Positions 15,684 to 23,570 of a stretch of DNA of 64,000 nt are shown piece by piece (positions within the stretch are counted from its first letter, which is position 1; every line of letters begins with the position of its first letter). The DNA comes from Reyranella aquatilis (GTDB lineage Bacteria; Pseudomonadota; Alphaproteobacteria; Reyranellales; Reyranellaceae), in assembly GCF_020880995.1 (NCBI RefSeq), contig NZ_JAJISD010000009.1, positions 124,001 through 188,000 of the forward strand, read 5' to 3'. Position numbers and translations under genes: made by a program. Below the pieces are notes generated by a model. The model was given only the letters and a program-made list of their open reading frames with translations. It searched no databases and was not told the DNA's origin.

Positions 15684-16406
15684 ATGACCAAGCCCCGTAC
15701 CTATGTCTGTCTTCCCGGCGCCTGGATGGGCGCGTGGTCGTTCCAGTTCGTCGTCGAAAGGCTGCGCGCCGCCGGTCATGACGCCCGCGCCCTGCCCTTT
15801 CGCGGCGTCGGCGAGCGCGCGGCCGAACTCTCGCCCGAACTCGACAACGACGTCTTCCTGGCCGACACGATCGCCACGCTGGAGAAGGAAGACCTGCGCG
15901 ACATCGTGCTGGTCGGTCACAGTTTCGGCAGCCTGATCGCCACCCTCGTCACCGACCGGATCCCCGAACGGATCGGCCATCTCGTCATCATCGACGGCGG
16001 TATCGCGACCGACGGGCAGTCGATCTTCGGCCGCATCCCGCCCGAGATCGTGGCCAAGCGGAAGAAGCTGATGAAGGTGGTGAACGACACCGAGGTGCTG
16101 CCCTTCGCGCCGGTCGGCAGCCTGATCATCGACGACCCGGTACTGGCAGCCTGGACGCACCGCCATCTCACGCCGCATCCGGTCGCCTGCTACACCAAGC
16201 CGATCACGCTGCACAATCCGGCGGGCAACGGGCGACCCATGACCTACGTCGCCTGCACCAGGCCACGCTATCCGGTGTCGGCCGGCATGCACGAGAAGGT
16301 CCAGACGATGCCGCACGTCCGATACCGCCCGATCGAAGCCGGCCACAACTGCATCATCTCCGCGCCCGATCTCGTGACGGCGGAGCTGCTGGCCATTCCG
16401 CGCTGA
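15684..16406 (+). CDS. Alpha/beta-fold hydrolase (esterase)
   Basis: A 240-residue hydrolase without a signal peptide. The oxyanion segment CLPGAWMGAWSF, the nucleophile elbow GHSFG, an Asp near IDDP and the final His in EAGHNCIIS give the catalytic triad order. It is closest in style to the small MES/EstC-like esterases. The substrate is unknown. Its start codon directly abuts the ankyrin stop codon. Confidence 0.8.
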   Translation: MTKPRTYVCLPGAWMGAWSFQFVVERLRAAGHDARALPFRGVGERAAELSPELDNDVFLADTIATLEKEDLRDIVLVGHSFGSLIATLVTDRIPERIGHLVIIDGGIATDGQSIFGRIPPEIVAKRKKLMKVVNDTEVLPFAPVGSLIIDDPVLAAWTHRHLTPHPVACYTKPITLHNPAGNGRPMTYVACTRPRYPVSAGMHEKVQTMPHVRYRPIEAGHNCIISAPDLVTAELLAIPR

Positions 16407-16415
16407 GCAATATCC

Positions 16416-16530
16416 CGTCGTCCCGAGCGGAGCGCAGCGACGTCGAGAGACCGCTTTTCCGACGCACGCTCGGTCGAAGCGAAAGGAGATCCCTCGACTG
16501 CGCGCCTGCGGCGCTCCACTCGGGACGACG
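16416..16530. repeat. Intergenic palindromic repeat element (REP/ERIC-like)
   Basis: The outer arms CGTCGTCCCGAGCGGAGCGC (16416-16435) and GCGCTCCACTCGGGACGACG (16511-16530) are inverted repeats with one mismatch in 20. Inner copies of TCGAGAGA and TCCCTCGA extend the pairing. The unit fills the gap between two convergent genes. Similar 'cgtcccgag...gtcgag' units are widespread in alphaproteobacterial genomes. It may act as a bidirectional terminator or be a miniature mobile element. Confidence 0.75.
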
Positions 16531-16536
16531 GAGTGG

Positions 16537-17280
16537 TCAGAACGGCTCCTTGTACGGCCGCAGGTCGATCTCGTGCGTCCAGGCGCTGCGATGCTGGCGG
16601 TGGAGGTGCCAGTAGCTGTCGGCGATGGCGTCGATGTTGAGCAGACCGTCCGGTCCGGCCTTCTCGGCGCGGTCGGGCATGCGCGAGAGGAGCCGCTCGC
16701 CCTCGATGCCGCCGTCGATGATGGCATGGGCGACATGGATGCCCTGCGGACCGAACTCGCGCGCCATCGACTGCACCATCAGCCGCAGCCCGCCCTTGGT
16801 CGCGTTGAACGCCGCAAATCGCGGCCGGCCGCGCAGCGAGCCCGACGCGCCGGTGAAGATCACGGTGCCGCGCCCCAGCGGCGCCAGCCGGCGCATGGCT
16901 TCCCGCCCGAACAGGAAGCCGGCGAAGCAGCCGACACGCCACGAATCCTCGAAATGCTGTGCCGTCATCTCGCGGAAATCGACTGCGGCGTTGTTGCCCA
17001 TGTTGAACACCAGCAGATCGGCCGGCGCGCCGTCCGCATCCTCCGCCATGGCCTTGTCGAACAGCGCGACGACCTCCTCCTCCTTGGTGCCGTCGACCAC
17101 GATCGCCGTGGCAGAGCCGCCGGCGTTACGAATGCCCAGCGCGACCTTGTCGATCTTCGGACCCGTCCGGCCCGCCACGAGCACGTGGTATCCCTCTTTC
17201 GCAAAGCGGCGGCTCGCCGCCGCGCCCAGTCCGCGCTCGGCCCCCACGCCCAGCACCACCGCCTTCGTCCTCTTCGCCAT
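16537..17280 (-). CDS. Atypical short-chain dehydrogenase (Tyr-to-Phe active site)
   Basis: A 247-residue SDR-fold protein. The cofactor loop is changed (GVGAERGLGA instead of TGxxxGIG), NNAG reads NMGNNA, and the Tyr-x3-Lys motif reads FNATK (Phe158, Lys162), so the catalytic Tyr is gone while the Lys remains. It may bind nucleotide without classical dehydrogenase activity, or use another residue. ATG 17280 is preferred over 17298 because GAGGAG lies upstream. It is divergent from the thioesterase pair. Confidence 0.7.
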   Translation of the reverse strand: MAKRTKAVVLGVGAERGLGAAASRRFAKEGYHVLVAGRTGPKIDKVALGIRNAGGSATAIVVDGTKEEEVVALFDKAMAEDADGAPADLLVFNMGNNAAVDFREMTAQHFEDSWRVGCFAGFLFGREAMRRLAPLGRGTVIFTGASGSLRGRPRFAAFNATKGGLRLMVQSMAREFGPQGIHVAHAIIDGGIEGERLLSRMPDRAEKAGPDGLLNIDAIADSYWHLHRQHRSAWTHEIDLRPYKEPF

Positions 17281-17348
17281 GTTCGCTCCTCGCAACACCG
17301 TTGCTCCGAACTTGTGGTGTTCAGGGAGTCTTCGCTACGGTCGCTCGC

Positions 17349-17861
17349 ATGAAATTAGCTCCGTACCCCATGATCGATCTCGACCTCGCGGCGCCGCTCG
17401 ATCGCCATCCCGCCACCGTGCTGCCGGACTGGATCGACTGGAACGGCCACATGAACGTGGGCTACTACGTCGTGGCCTTCGACAAGGCGACCGACACGCT
17501 CTGCCAGCAGTTCGGCTGCGGCTGGGAGTACACGCGCGACAAGATCGGCATGACCTTCGTGCTCGAGGCGCACGTGACCTACGACCGCGAGGTCAAGGAA
17601 GGCGATCCGCTGCGGATCACCACGCAGATCCTCGACCATGACGCCAAGCGGCTCCACTTCATCCACATGATGTATCACGCGAAGGAAGGCTACCTCGCTG
17701 CCACCAACGAGCTGATGCTGATGAACATCGACTACCAGACCCGCCGCTCGGCGCCGTGGCCGGACTTCGCCATGGAGCGCATCGAGAAGCTTGCGGCCGC
17801 CCATGCCGCCCTCCCACGGCCCACCCAGGCCGGCCGTCTCATCGGAATCAAGAAGAAGTAA
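17349..17861 (+). CDS. Hotdog-fold acyl-CoA thioesterase, copy 1
   Basis: A 170-residue hotdog thioesterase with the 4HBT-type active-site stretch DWNGHMNVGYYVVAFDKATD, then FVLEAHVTYDREVKEGDPL. The same style is found in thioesterases linked to carnitine (betainyl-CoA) catabolism. The second copy starts 8 bp after its stop. The two share most of their sequence, including NIDYQTRRS, so they come from a tandem duplication. Confidence 0.8.
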   Translation: MKLAPYPMIDLDLAAPLDRHPATVLPDWIDWNGHMNVGYYVVAFDKATDTLCQQFGCGWEYTRDKIGMTFVLEAHVTYDREVKEGDPLRITTQILDHDAKRLHFIHMMYHAKEGYLAATNELMLMNIDYQTRRSAPWPDFAMERIEKLAAAHAALPRPTQAGRLIGIKKK

Positions 17862-17869
17862 CAGCGTCC

Positions 17870-18388
17870 ATGCTTCAGTCCCTGCCGTACGAGCTTCCCG
17901 AACTGATCACCCGCGCCCCGCTCGACACCCATCGCTCGACGGTTGTCCCCGAATGGGTCGACTGGAACGGTCACATGAACGTGGCCTTCTATGTGGCGGC
18001 CTTCGACCAGGCCTCCGGCGCGTTCATGCGCAACATGGGGCTGGGCCGCCGCTACGTCGATGGCAAGCTCGGCATGACCTTCGTACTGGAGACCCATGTC
18101 ACCTACGACCGCGAGGTGCGCGAGGGAGCGCCGCTGCGCTTCACGACGCAACTCCTCGCGCGCGACGCCAAGAAGGTCCATCTCTTCCACGAGATGTACC
18201 ATGCCGAGCAGGACTATCTGGCGGCGACCAACGAGACGATCGTCATGAACATCGACTACCAGACACGGCGGTCGGGCCCGTGGCCGGTGCCAGTGACCGA
18301 ACGCCTCGACGCACTCTGGGAGACTCACAAGCTTCTGCCCAAGCCGGCCAAGGCGGGACGCGTCATGAGCCTTTCGAAGAAGAGCTAG
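17870..18388 (+). CDS. Hotdog-fold acyl-CoA thioesterase, copy 2
   Basis: A 172-residue paralogue of the preceding gene, with DWNGHMNVAFYVAAFDQASG, then GMTFVLETHVTYDREVREGA and NIDYQTRRSGPWP. Both copies keep the active-site residues, so neither looks inactive. They may form a heteromer or differ in substrate. The last 26 bp overlap the convergent GNAT gene. Confidence 0.8.
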   Translation: MLQSLPYELPELITRAPLDTHRSTVVPEWVDWNGHMNVAFYVAAFDQASGAFMRNMGLGRRYVDGKLGMTFVLETHVTYDREVREGAPLRFTTQLLARDAKKVHLFHEMYHAEQDYLAATNETIVMNIDYQTRRSGPWPVPVTERLDALWETHKLLPKPAKAGRVMSLSKKS

Positions 18389-18881
18389 CGAGTGCGGCCA
18401 GCGCCTCGCCGCTCAGGCGGTAGGGCAGCCAGTTTCGGATCCAGCGATAGCCCAGGCGCTCGTAGAAACCGCGCGCCGGGTTCCAGTCGAGCACGTTGAG
18501 GTCGATGCGCTTGTAGCCCTTGGCCACGCATTCGCGGGCGAGGGCCCGCATCAGTGCGCGCGCCACGCCGCCGCGGCGCTCCTCCGGGATCACCCAGATG
18601 TCCTCGATGAAAATGCCGCGTGCCGCGGTCCAGACGGAATAGTTGAACGTGTACAGGATGAAGCCGACGGGCTTCGCTGCGCGCTCTGCGATTAGGGCGG
18701 CGAACTGCGGATTCTCGCCAAAGCCGTCGCGCGCCAGGGTCTGCGGCGTCGAGCCGACGGCATCGGGCTCGTCCTCGTAGGTCGCGAGATCGACCGAGAA
18801 GCGATGCAGCGTGTCGACGTCGTCGATCGTGGCCGGCCGCACCAGGAGCGTCCGCAGATCAGACGGCAAGATAGCCTCCAT
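18363..18881 (-). CDS. GNAT-family N-acetyltransferase
   Basis: A 172-residue GNAT protein. [15 protein letters not shown] opens the fold, [20 protein letters not shown] is strand 4 with the acetyl-CoA pyrophosphate loop, and [20 protein letters not shown] is the C-terminal signature. It resembles diamine/SAT-like acetyltransferases. It is the last gene of the five-gene operon and starts 23 bp inside the SDR gene. The substrate is unknown. Confidence 0.85.
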   Translation of the reverse strand: MEAILPSDLRTLLVRPATIDDVDTLHRFSVDLATYEDEPDAVGSTPQTLARDGFGENPQFAALIAERAAKPVGFILYTFNYSVWTAARGIFIEDIWVIPEERRGGVARALMRALARECVAKGYKRIDLNVLDWNPARGFYERLGYRWIRNWLPYRLSGEALAALASSSSKGS

Positions 18882-19614
18882 CGACCGGCAGGATGGCGCC
18901 GGTGATGTAGCTCGCCGCGTCCGAGCACAGGAAGACCACCGGACCCGCCAGTTCCTCCGGCTGGCCGACGCGCTTCATCGGCACGTGCGCGAGGAAGCCG
19001 TCCAGCTTCTTCGGATCGGCGCGCGTCACTTCCGTCATGGCCGTGGCGATGATGCCGGGCGCGAGAGCATTCACGCGCACGCCGTCGGGTGCCAGTTCGC
19101 TGGCCAGCGCCCGCGTGAACTGGGCGATCGCGCCCTTCGAGACCGGATAGACGCCGCTGCCCGCCGGCGCGACGAACGAGTTGATCGAGGCGATGTTCAC
19201 GATGCTGCCCTTGGTGTGCTTGAGCTGCTCGACGAAGGCCATGGTGACGTTGAACGGCCCCTGGACATTCACCTCCATGGTGCGCTCCCAGCGCGCCCGC
19301 CCGTCCGGCGCGGTCAGCCCGCCGCGCAGGAAGATGCCGGCGTTGTTCACCAGGATGCTGATCGGGCCGACCAGCAGGGCGATATCCTGCGCAAGCTTGC
19401 CGCAGCTCTCCTCGTCGGTGACGTCGAGCGCATGGCCGCGCGCATCTCCGCCTTCCCTGACGATGCTGTCGGCGATGGTGCGCGCCGCATCGAGGTCGAT
19501 GTCGGTGACGATGACGCGGGCGCCGGCCGCGGCCAGGCCGCGCGCAATGGCGGCGCCGTTGCCGCGGCCGGCACCGGTGACCAGTGCGATCCGGCCTGTG
19601 AGCGTGTCCTTCAT
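18859..19614 (-). CDS. SDR-family oxidoreductase
   Basis: A 251-residue classical SDR with [11 protein letters not shown] after strand 2 (NAD preference), NNAG, catalytic Ser and Tyr-x3-Lys (YPVSKGAI), and the usual C-terminus [15 protein letters not shown]. It overlaps DUF2783 by 4 bp and the GNAT gene by 23 bp, so it is firmly inside the operon. It is probably an alcohol/ketone step in the degradation of the FAD monooxygenase product. Confidence 0.85.
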   Translation of the reverse strand: MKDTLTGRIALVTGAGRGNGAAIARGLAAAGARVIVTDIDLDAARTIADSIVREGGDARGHALDVTDEESCGKLAQDIALLVGPISILVNNAGIFLRGGLTAPDGRARWERTMEVNVQGPFNVTMAFVEQLKHTKGSIVNIASINSFVAPAGSGVYPVSKGAIAQFTRALASELAPDGVRVNALAPGIIATAMTEVTRADPKKLDGFLAHVPMKRVGQPEELAGPVVFLCSDAASYITGAILPVDGGYLAV

Positions 19615-19826
19615 GCGTCCTCCATCGTCTCGCGGGCGGCAGCGAGCGCTTCATACAGCACTTCGTCACCGACATGATTCGCCAACAGAAGGATCAGTCG
19701 CGCGTCGAAGGCACGGCACTGGGCATCGTCGAGATCGCGATGAGCCTCGACGATCGCGTTGTAGGCGTCGTCGGGTCGCGCAAGGTTGAGCGTACGGCGC
19801 AGCGCGCCGGTCGTCGTGTCGGCCAT
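19611..19826 (-). CDS. DUF2783 protein
   Basis: A 71-residue helical protein with [20 protein letters not shown], then [15 protein letters not shown], which is DUF2783. This family is found almost only next to PheA/TfdB-type FAD monooxygenases, as here (10 bp downstream of one). Its function is unknown; a small subunit or chaperone of the monooxygenase is plausible. It overlaps the next SDR by ATGA. Confidence 0.8.
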   Translation of the reverse strand: MADTTTGALRRTLNLARPDDAYNAIVEAHRDLDDAQCRAFDARLILLLANHVGDEVLYEALAAARETMEDA

Positions 19827-19836
19827 CGCCGCCTCC

Positions 19837-21423
19837 TCAGCCGTTCCCGGTGGCCCGCCGCATCGCCGCCCCGATCGCGGCCGCGTCGAAGCGGCGCCAG
19901 CGCGCGGCGACGTAACGGTCGGGCCGGATCAGGTAGGTCGTGCCGGGCCGGGCATCGTAGCGCTCCCGGGCGAGCCCGTCCCCCACGATGCGCACACCGG
20001 TCGCACCGGGCGGGATGCCGGCAAGGGGCGTGTCCTGGTCGGCGAAGGCGAGCACGGTGAAATCCCGTCCCAGCCGGTCGACCAGCCAGGATCCGCCTTC
20101 ACGCCCCACCGGGGCATCGAGCATCGCCTGTCCCGGCGCGGGCCCCCGCGCCCAGTCCGTGTCGTCATCCGGCGTGTCCAGCGGCGAACCAGCCTGGCTC
20201 GTGGGTACGGACAGCCGGCCGCTGTTGATCAGCGCGCGGGCGAAGGGGAAGTCGCGGGCGAGTGCCAGCGTGGCGTCGCGGAAAGCGCGCGAGGCCGGAA
20301 ACTTCGGCGTGATGAAGTCGGTGCTGCGGGTCGAGTTCAGTATGTTCTCGCGGGCCGCCGCACGCCGCTCGCTGCAGTAGCTGTCGAGCAGCGACGCCGG
20401 CGCGGCCTTGCCGAGCACCATCGCCAGCTTCCAGGCGAGATTGTCGACATCGGCGATCGCACCATTGCCGCCGCGCGCGCCGAAGGGCGAGACGACGTGC
20501 GCGGCATCACCCGCGAAGATTACCCGGCCGTGAACGAAGCGCTCCATCATGCGGCAGGTGAAGGTGTAGACGCTGGTCCATTCGTGCTCCCAGCGCGCGT
20601 CGGGACCGAACATCTGGCGCAGGCGCCGGTCGATGTTTTCCGGCTTCTTCTCCTCTTCCGGATCGGCGTCCGGACCGAGCTGGAAGTCGACGCGCAGCAC
20701 GTTGTCGGCCTGGCGATGCAGAAGGACCGAATTCGTTGGATGGAACGGCGGGTAGAACCAAAAGCGCCGCTCCTTGGGCAGTTCGCTCAGGAGCCTGATG
20801 TCGGCGATCAGGAACCGGTCGTGGAAGACCTCGCCGGGATAGGGAAGATTCAACAGGTGGCGCACGGTGCTGCGGACGCCATCGCACGCGACCAGCCAGT
20901 CCGCGCCGAGCGTGTAGCGCCCGTCCGGCGTCTCGACTTCGACAGCGACGCCCTCACCGTCCGGTGTGACCGCCACCACCTTGTTCCGGAAGCGCAGCTC
21001 GACCAGAGGCTCGGAGAGGCAACGATCGTAGAGATACTCCTCCACGTAGTACTGCTGCAGGTTCACGAAGGCCGGGAACTTGTGGCCGGGCTCGGGCTGC
21101 AGGTTGAAGCGGAAGACCGGCTTGTCGTGAAGATAGAGTTCGCCCTGCTCCCAGGTGATGCCCTTCTCCACCATTCGGGACGCGACACCGAAGCGGTCCC
21201 AGATCTCGAGACTGTGCTTGGCCTGGCAGATCGAGCGGCTGCCGAGACTCACCGTGTCGTCCTCGTCGAGCACCACCGAGGGCACGCCGCGCTGGGCCAG
21301 CGCCAGCGCCAGCGTAGGGCCAGCCATGCCAGCCCCCACGATCACGACCGGCCGTCGTCCGCCCCCGCCGTCGAGTTCGGCGGGCCGGGTGTACGGGTAG
21401 TGCCGGTATTCGTACGACCCCAT
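19837..21423 (-). CDS. FAD-dependent monooxygenase (PheA/TfdB, phenol-hydroxylase type)
   Basis: A 528-residue flavoprotein hydroxylase. The GxGxxG is in VIVGAGMAGPTLALAL, the DG motif in VACDGVRSTVRHLLNL, and the GD motif in VIFAGDAAHVVSPFGARGGN. A C-terminal thioredoxin-like domain (about 400-528) is typical of the phenol hydroxylase/TfdB/MhpA group. It uses NAD(P)H and O2. Together with DUF2783 and the MBL-fold protein it forms a conserved trio, which suggests aromatic or similar ring hydroxylation. Confidence 0.85.
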   Translation of the reverse strand: MGSYEYRHYPYTRPAELDGGGGRRPVVIVGAGMAGPTLALALAQRGVPSVVLDEDDTVSLGSRSICQAKHSLEIWDRFGVASRMVEKGITWEQGELYLHDKPVFRFNLQPEPGHKFPAFVNLQQYYVEEYLYDRCLSEPLVELRFRNKVVAVTPDGEGVAVEVETPDGRYTLGADWLVACDGVRSTVRHLLNLPYPGEVFHDRFLIADIRLLSELPKERRFWFYPPFHPTNSVLLHRQADNVLRVDFQLGPDADPEEEKKPENIDRRLRQMFGPDARWEHEWTSVYTFTCRMMERFVHGRVIFAGDAAHVVSPFGARGGNGAIADVDNLAWKLAMVLGKAAPASLLDSYCSERRAAARENILNSTRSTDFITPKFPASRAFRDATLALARDFPFARALINSGRLSVPTSQAGSPLDTPDDDTDWARGPAPGQAMLDAPVGREGGSWLVDRLGRDFTVLAFADQDTPLAGIPPGATGVRIVGDGLARERYDARPGTTYLIRPDRYVAARWRRFDAAAIGAAMRRATGNG

Positions 21424-21434
21424 CGGGAAGCGGA

Positions 21435-22391
21435 TCAGGCGCCCTTTTCGAGCGCCGCCCACATCTCTATGTCGCGTTCGGCGGTCCAGATGCGCGGATG
21501 GTCGAGACCCTTGGCCTCGTCGTAGGCGCGGCTCACGTCGAAGGGCATGCAGTGCTCGAAGATGACCCAGTTGCCGTAGCGCGGCTGCAGCGCGGCCATC
21601 GCCTTGTCGTAGGCCTGCTTCAGCGAATCGCCGGCCTCCGCGCTCTTCGCGACCGCCTGATAGAGTTCGCTGAGGAAGGCCTGCGTTCCCGCGATTCCTT
21701 CCTCGACGGGTCCTTCGCCGATCAGCGCGTCGCCACGGCCCGGCACCAGCGCTTCCGGCCGGAGATCGCGCAGCTTCTGCAGGGTCTGCGGCCAGTCCTT
21801 GTAGTGGGCGTCGCCGCAATAGGGCGTGGCACCGTACTCGACCAGATCGCCGCTGAAAAGGGTCCGCTCCTCGGGCAGCCAGACGATGGTGTCGCCCTTG
21901 GTATGGCCGCGGCCGGCATGGATGATGTCGACCTGCAGCTTGCCCAGCCACAGGGTCATGCGGTCGTTGAAGGTGATGGTGGGCCAGGTCAGTCCGGGAA
22001 TGGTTTCGGCCGCCTGGAAGAGGCGCGGAAAGCGCTGCAGCTCGGACTTGTAGTCCTGGGCGCCGCGCTCGACGATCATCTCGCGCGTCGCCTCGCTGCA
22101 TATGATGTGTTCGGGACTGTATCCGCTGGCACCGAGCACGCGCACGGCGTGGTAGTGCGTGAGCACCACGTACTTGATGGGCTTGTCGGTAACGGTGCGG
22201 ATGCGCTCGATCACCTGCTCGGCCATTTTCGGCGTCGCCTGGGCATCGATCACCATCACCGCGTCGTCGCCGACGACGATGCCGGTATTGGGATCGCCTT
22301 CGGCCGTGAAAGCATAGGCGTGCTCGGACAGGCGGCTGAAGGTGATCTTCTTGTCCGTCATATCCGCTTGTGAGGCAAACGCCTTGGCCAT
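21435..22391 (-). CDS. MBL-fold protein with changed metal site
   Basis: A 318-residue metallo-beta-lactamase-fold protein. The hallmark HxHxDH reads HYHAVR, so the two Zn2 ligands (Asp, His) are Val and Arg. The Zn1 ligands (HYH, plus His in GRGHTKGD) and the bridging Asp in FSGDLVEYG remain. A single-metal or altered-chemistry hydrolase is likely. Start 22391 follows GGGGGAG. It is the first gene of the five-gene operon, 11 bp ahead of the FAD monooxygenase, so it may open or hydrolyse the hydroxylated product. Confidence 0.8.
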   Translation of the reverse strand: MAKAFASQADMTDKKITFSRLSEHAYAFTAEGDPNTGIVVGDDAVMVIDAQATPKMAEQVIERIRTVTDKPIKYVVLTHYHAVRVLGASGYSPEHIICSEATREMIVERGAQDYKSELQRFPRLFQAAETIPGLTWPTITFNDRMTLWLGKLQVDIIHAGRGHTKGDTIVWLPEERTLFSGDLVEYGATPYCGDAHYKDWPQTLQKLRDLRPEALVPGRGDALIGEGPVEEGIAGTQAFLSELYQAVAKSAEAGDSLKQAYDKAMAALQPRYGNWVIFEHCMPFDVSRAYDEAKGLDHPRIWTAERDIEMWAALEKGA

Positions 22392-22470
22392 CGATACTCC
22401 CCCGTTCTGGTTGGCGTGACCCTATGCAGCGGCCGGCCGGGAAGTCAAAGCGAGGCTGTGCACAGGGCGA

Positions 22471-23490
22471 TCAATCATCGACGTACTTGTGGTACCCGCC
22501 ACGGTCGCCCGTCCGGACCGTCACGTCGAAAGTGTCGCTGTCGCGCTCCATCTTGAGCTTCACCACGGAGCCGGCCGGGCCGATCGCCCAGAGCTTGCGA
22601 TAGAAGTCGGCCACGTCGTCGAGCACCTCGCCGTTCAGCGCATGCAGGATATCGCCGCGCTGCAGCCCGGCCTTGTCGGCGGGTCCGCCTTCGGAGATGC
22701 CGCCGACCACGAGCTGGCCCATATGTTCCACGGTGTAGATGCCAAGCCACGGGCGCGGCGGCGTCGAAAGCCGTCCATGGGCGACGAGTTCGTCGAAGAT
22801 CGGCTTCAGACGGTTGATCGGCACGTACATGTTGCCCGGAAAGGCGGGCGAGCCGGGACCGAGCGCCTCCTGAACCAGCAGCGAGCCCACGCCCAGCAGT
22901 TCGCCCTGCAGGCTGATCAGCGCCGACCCGCCCCACAGCGGATAGGCGGGCACGGTGAAGATGGCGCTGTCGAGCAGATATTCCCAATAGCCCGCGAATT
23001 CGCGGCGGCCGGCGACCTTGACCTTAAGCGCCGCCTTCTCGCCGCCCAGCCCGGCCACGTAGGCCTCGGCGCGCAGGGTCAGACTGTCGGAGTCGCCGAA
23101 GCGCATCGGCTTCAGCCGGATCGGCTCCTCGGTCCGCACGAGGCCGAACCCGCTTTCGTAGTCGTAGCCCACGATTCGGGCCGGGAGTTCGTTTCCATCG
23201 ATATCGGTGATCGTGACGGTGTCGGCTTCCATGATGAGGTAGCCGATCGTGAGAATCAGGCCATCCTCGTCGACCACGATGCCGTGGCCTTCACGCTCCG
23301 TGCCCAAAGTCTGGGCGGAGCGGCGGGTCTCGGGAATCGTCGTCTTAACGCCGACCACGGAGGACAGCACTTCCGATACCGGCAACGGCAGGTTCGAGCC
23401 TCCGCCGGGAGTCCGGGCGATCACGCCCTCCTCCCCGGGAGGCGGCCAGTGGCCTGCACCATTGGCGGAACCGTTCAACCCTCGGGCCAT
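22471..23490 (-). CDS. HtrA/S1C-like protein with PDZ domain and degenerate catalytic site
   Basis: A 339-residue protein with a trypsin-like domain (about 40-235) and a C-terminal PDZ domain (GQLVVGGISEGGPADKAGLQ, GDILHALNGEVL). The HtrA His motif (TNxHV) reads TIGYL (Tyr84), the Asp motif (TDIALI) reads SGFGLV, and only a Ser remains in WGGSAL (Ser189). It is therefore probably a pseudoprotease that binds or scaffolds. No clear signal peptide is seen from ATG 23490, which has GGAGG upstream. It is divergent from uvrD. Confidence 0.75.
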   Translation of the reverse strand: MARGLNGSANGAGHWPPPGEEGVIARTPGGGSNLPLPVSEVLSSVVGVKTTIPETRRSAQTLGTEREGHGIVVDEDGLILTIGYLIMEADTVTITDIDGNELPARIVGYDYESGFGLVRTEEPIRLKPMRFGDSDSLTLRAEAYVAGLGGEKAALKVKVAGRREFAGYWEYLLDSAIFTVPAYPLWGGSALISLQGELLGVGSLLVQEALGPGSPAFPGNMYVPINRLKPIFDELVAHGRLSTPPRPWLGIYTVEHMGQLVVGGISEGGPADKAGLQRGDILHALNGEVLDDVADFYRKLWAIGPAGSVVKLKMERDSDTFDVTVRTGDRGGYHKYVDD

Positions 23491-23570
23491 CCGCACACCT
23501 CCGCGCGCACCAAGCGCGTCCACAGTCTCAAAGATAGGCGTCCGCCGCCCCGATTGCTATATGACGGTTC

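Noticed and set aside
15153..16736. A 527-codon minus-strand frame opposite the ankyrin and hydrolase genes
   Set aside because: It spans a repeat element and two genes with better evidence on the plus strand.
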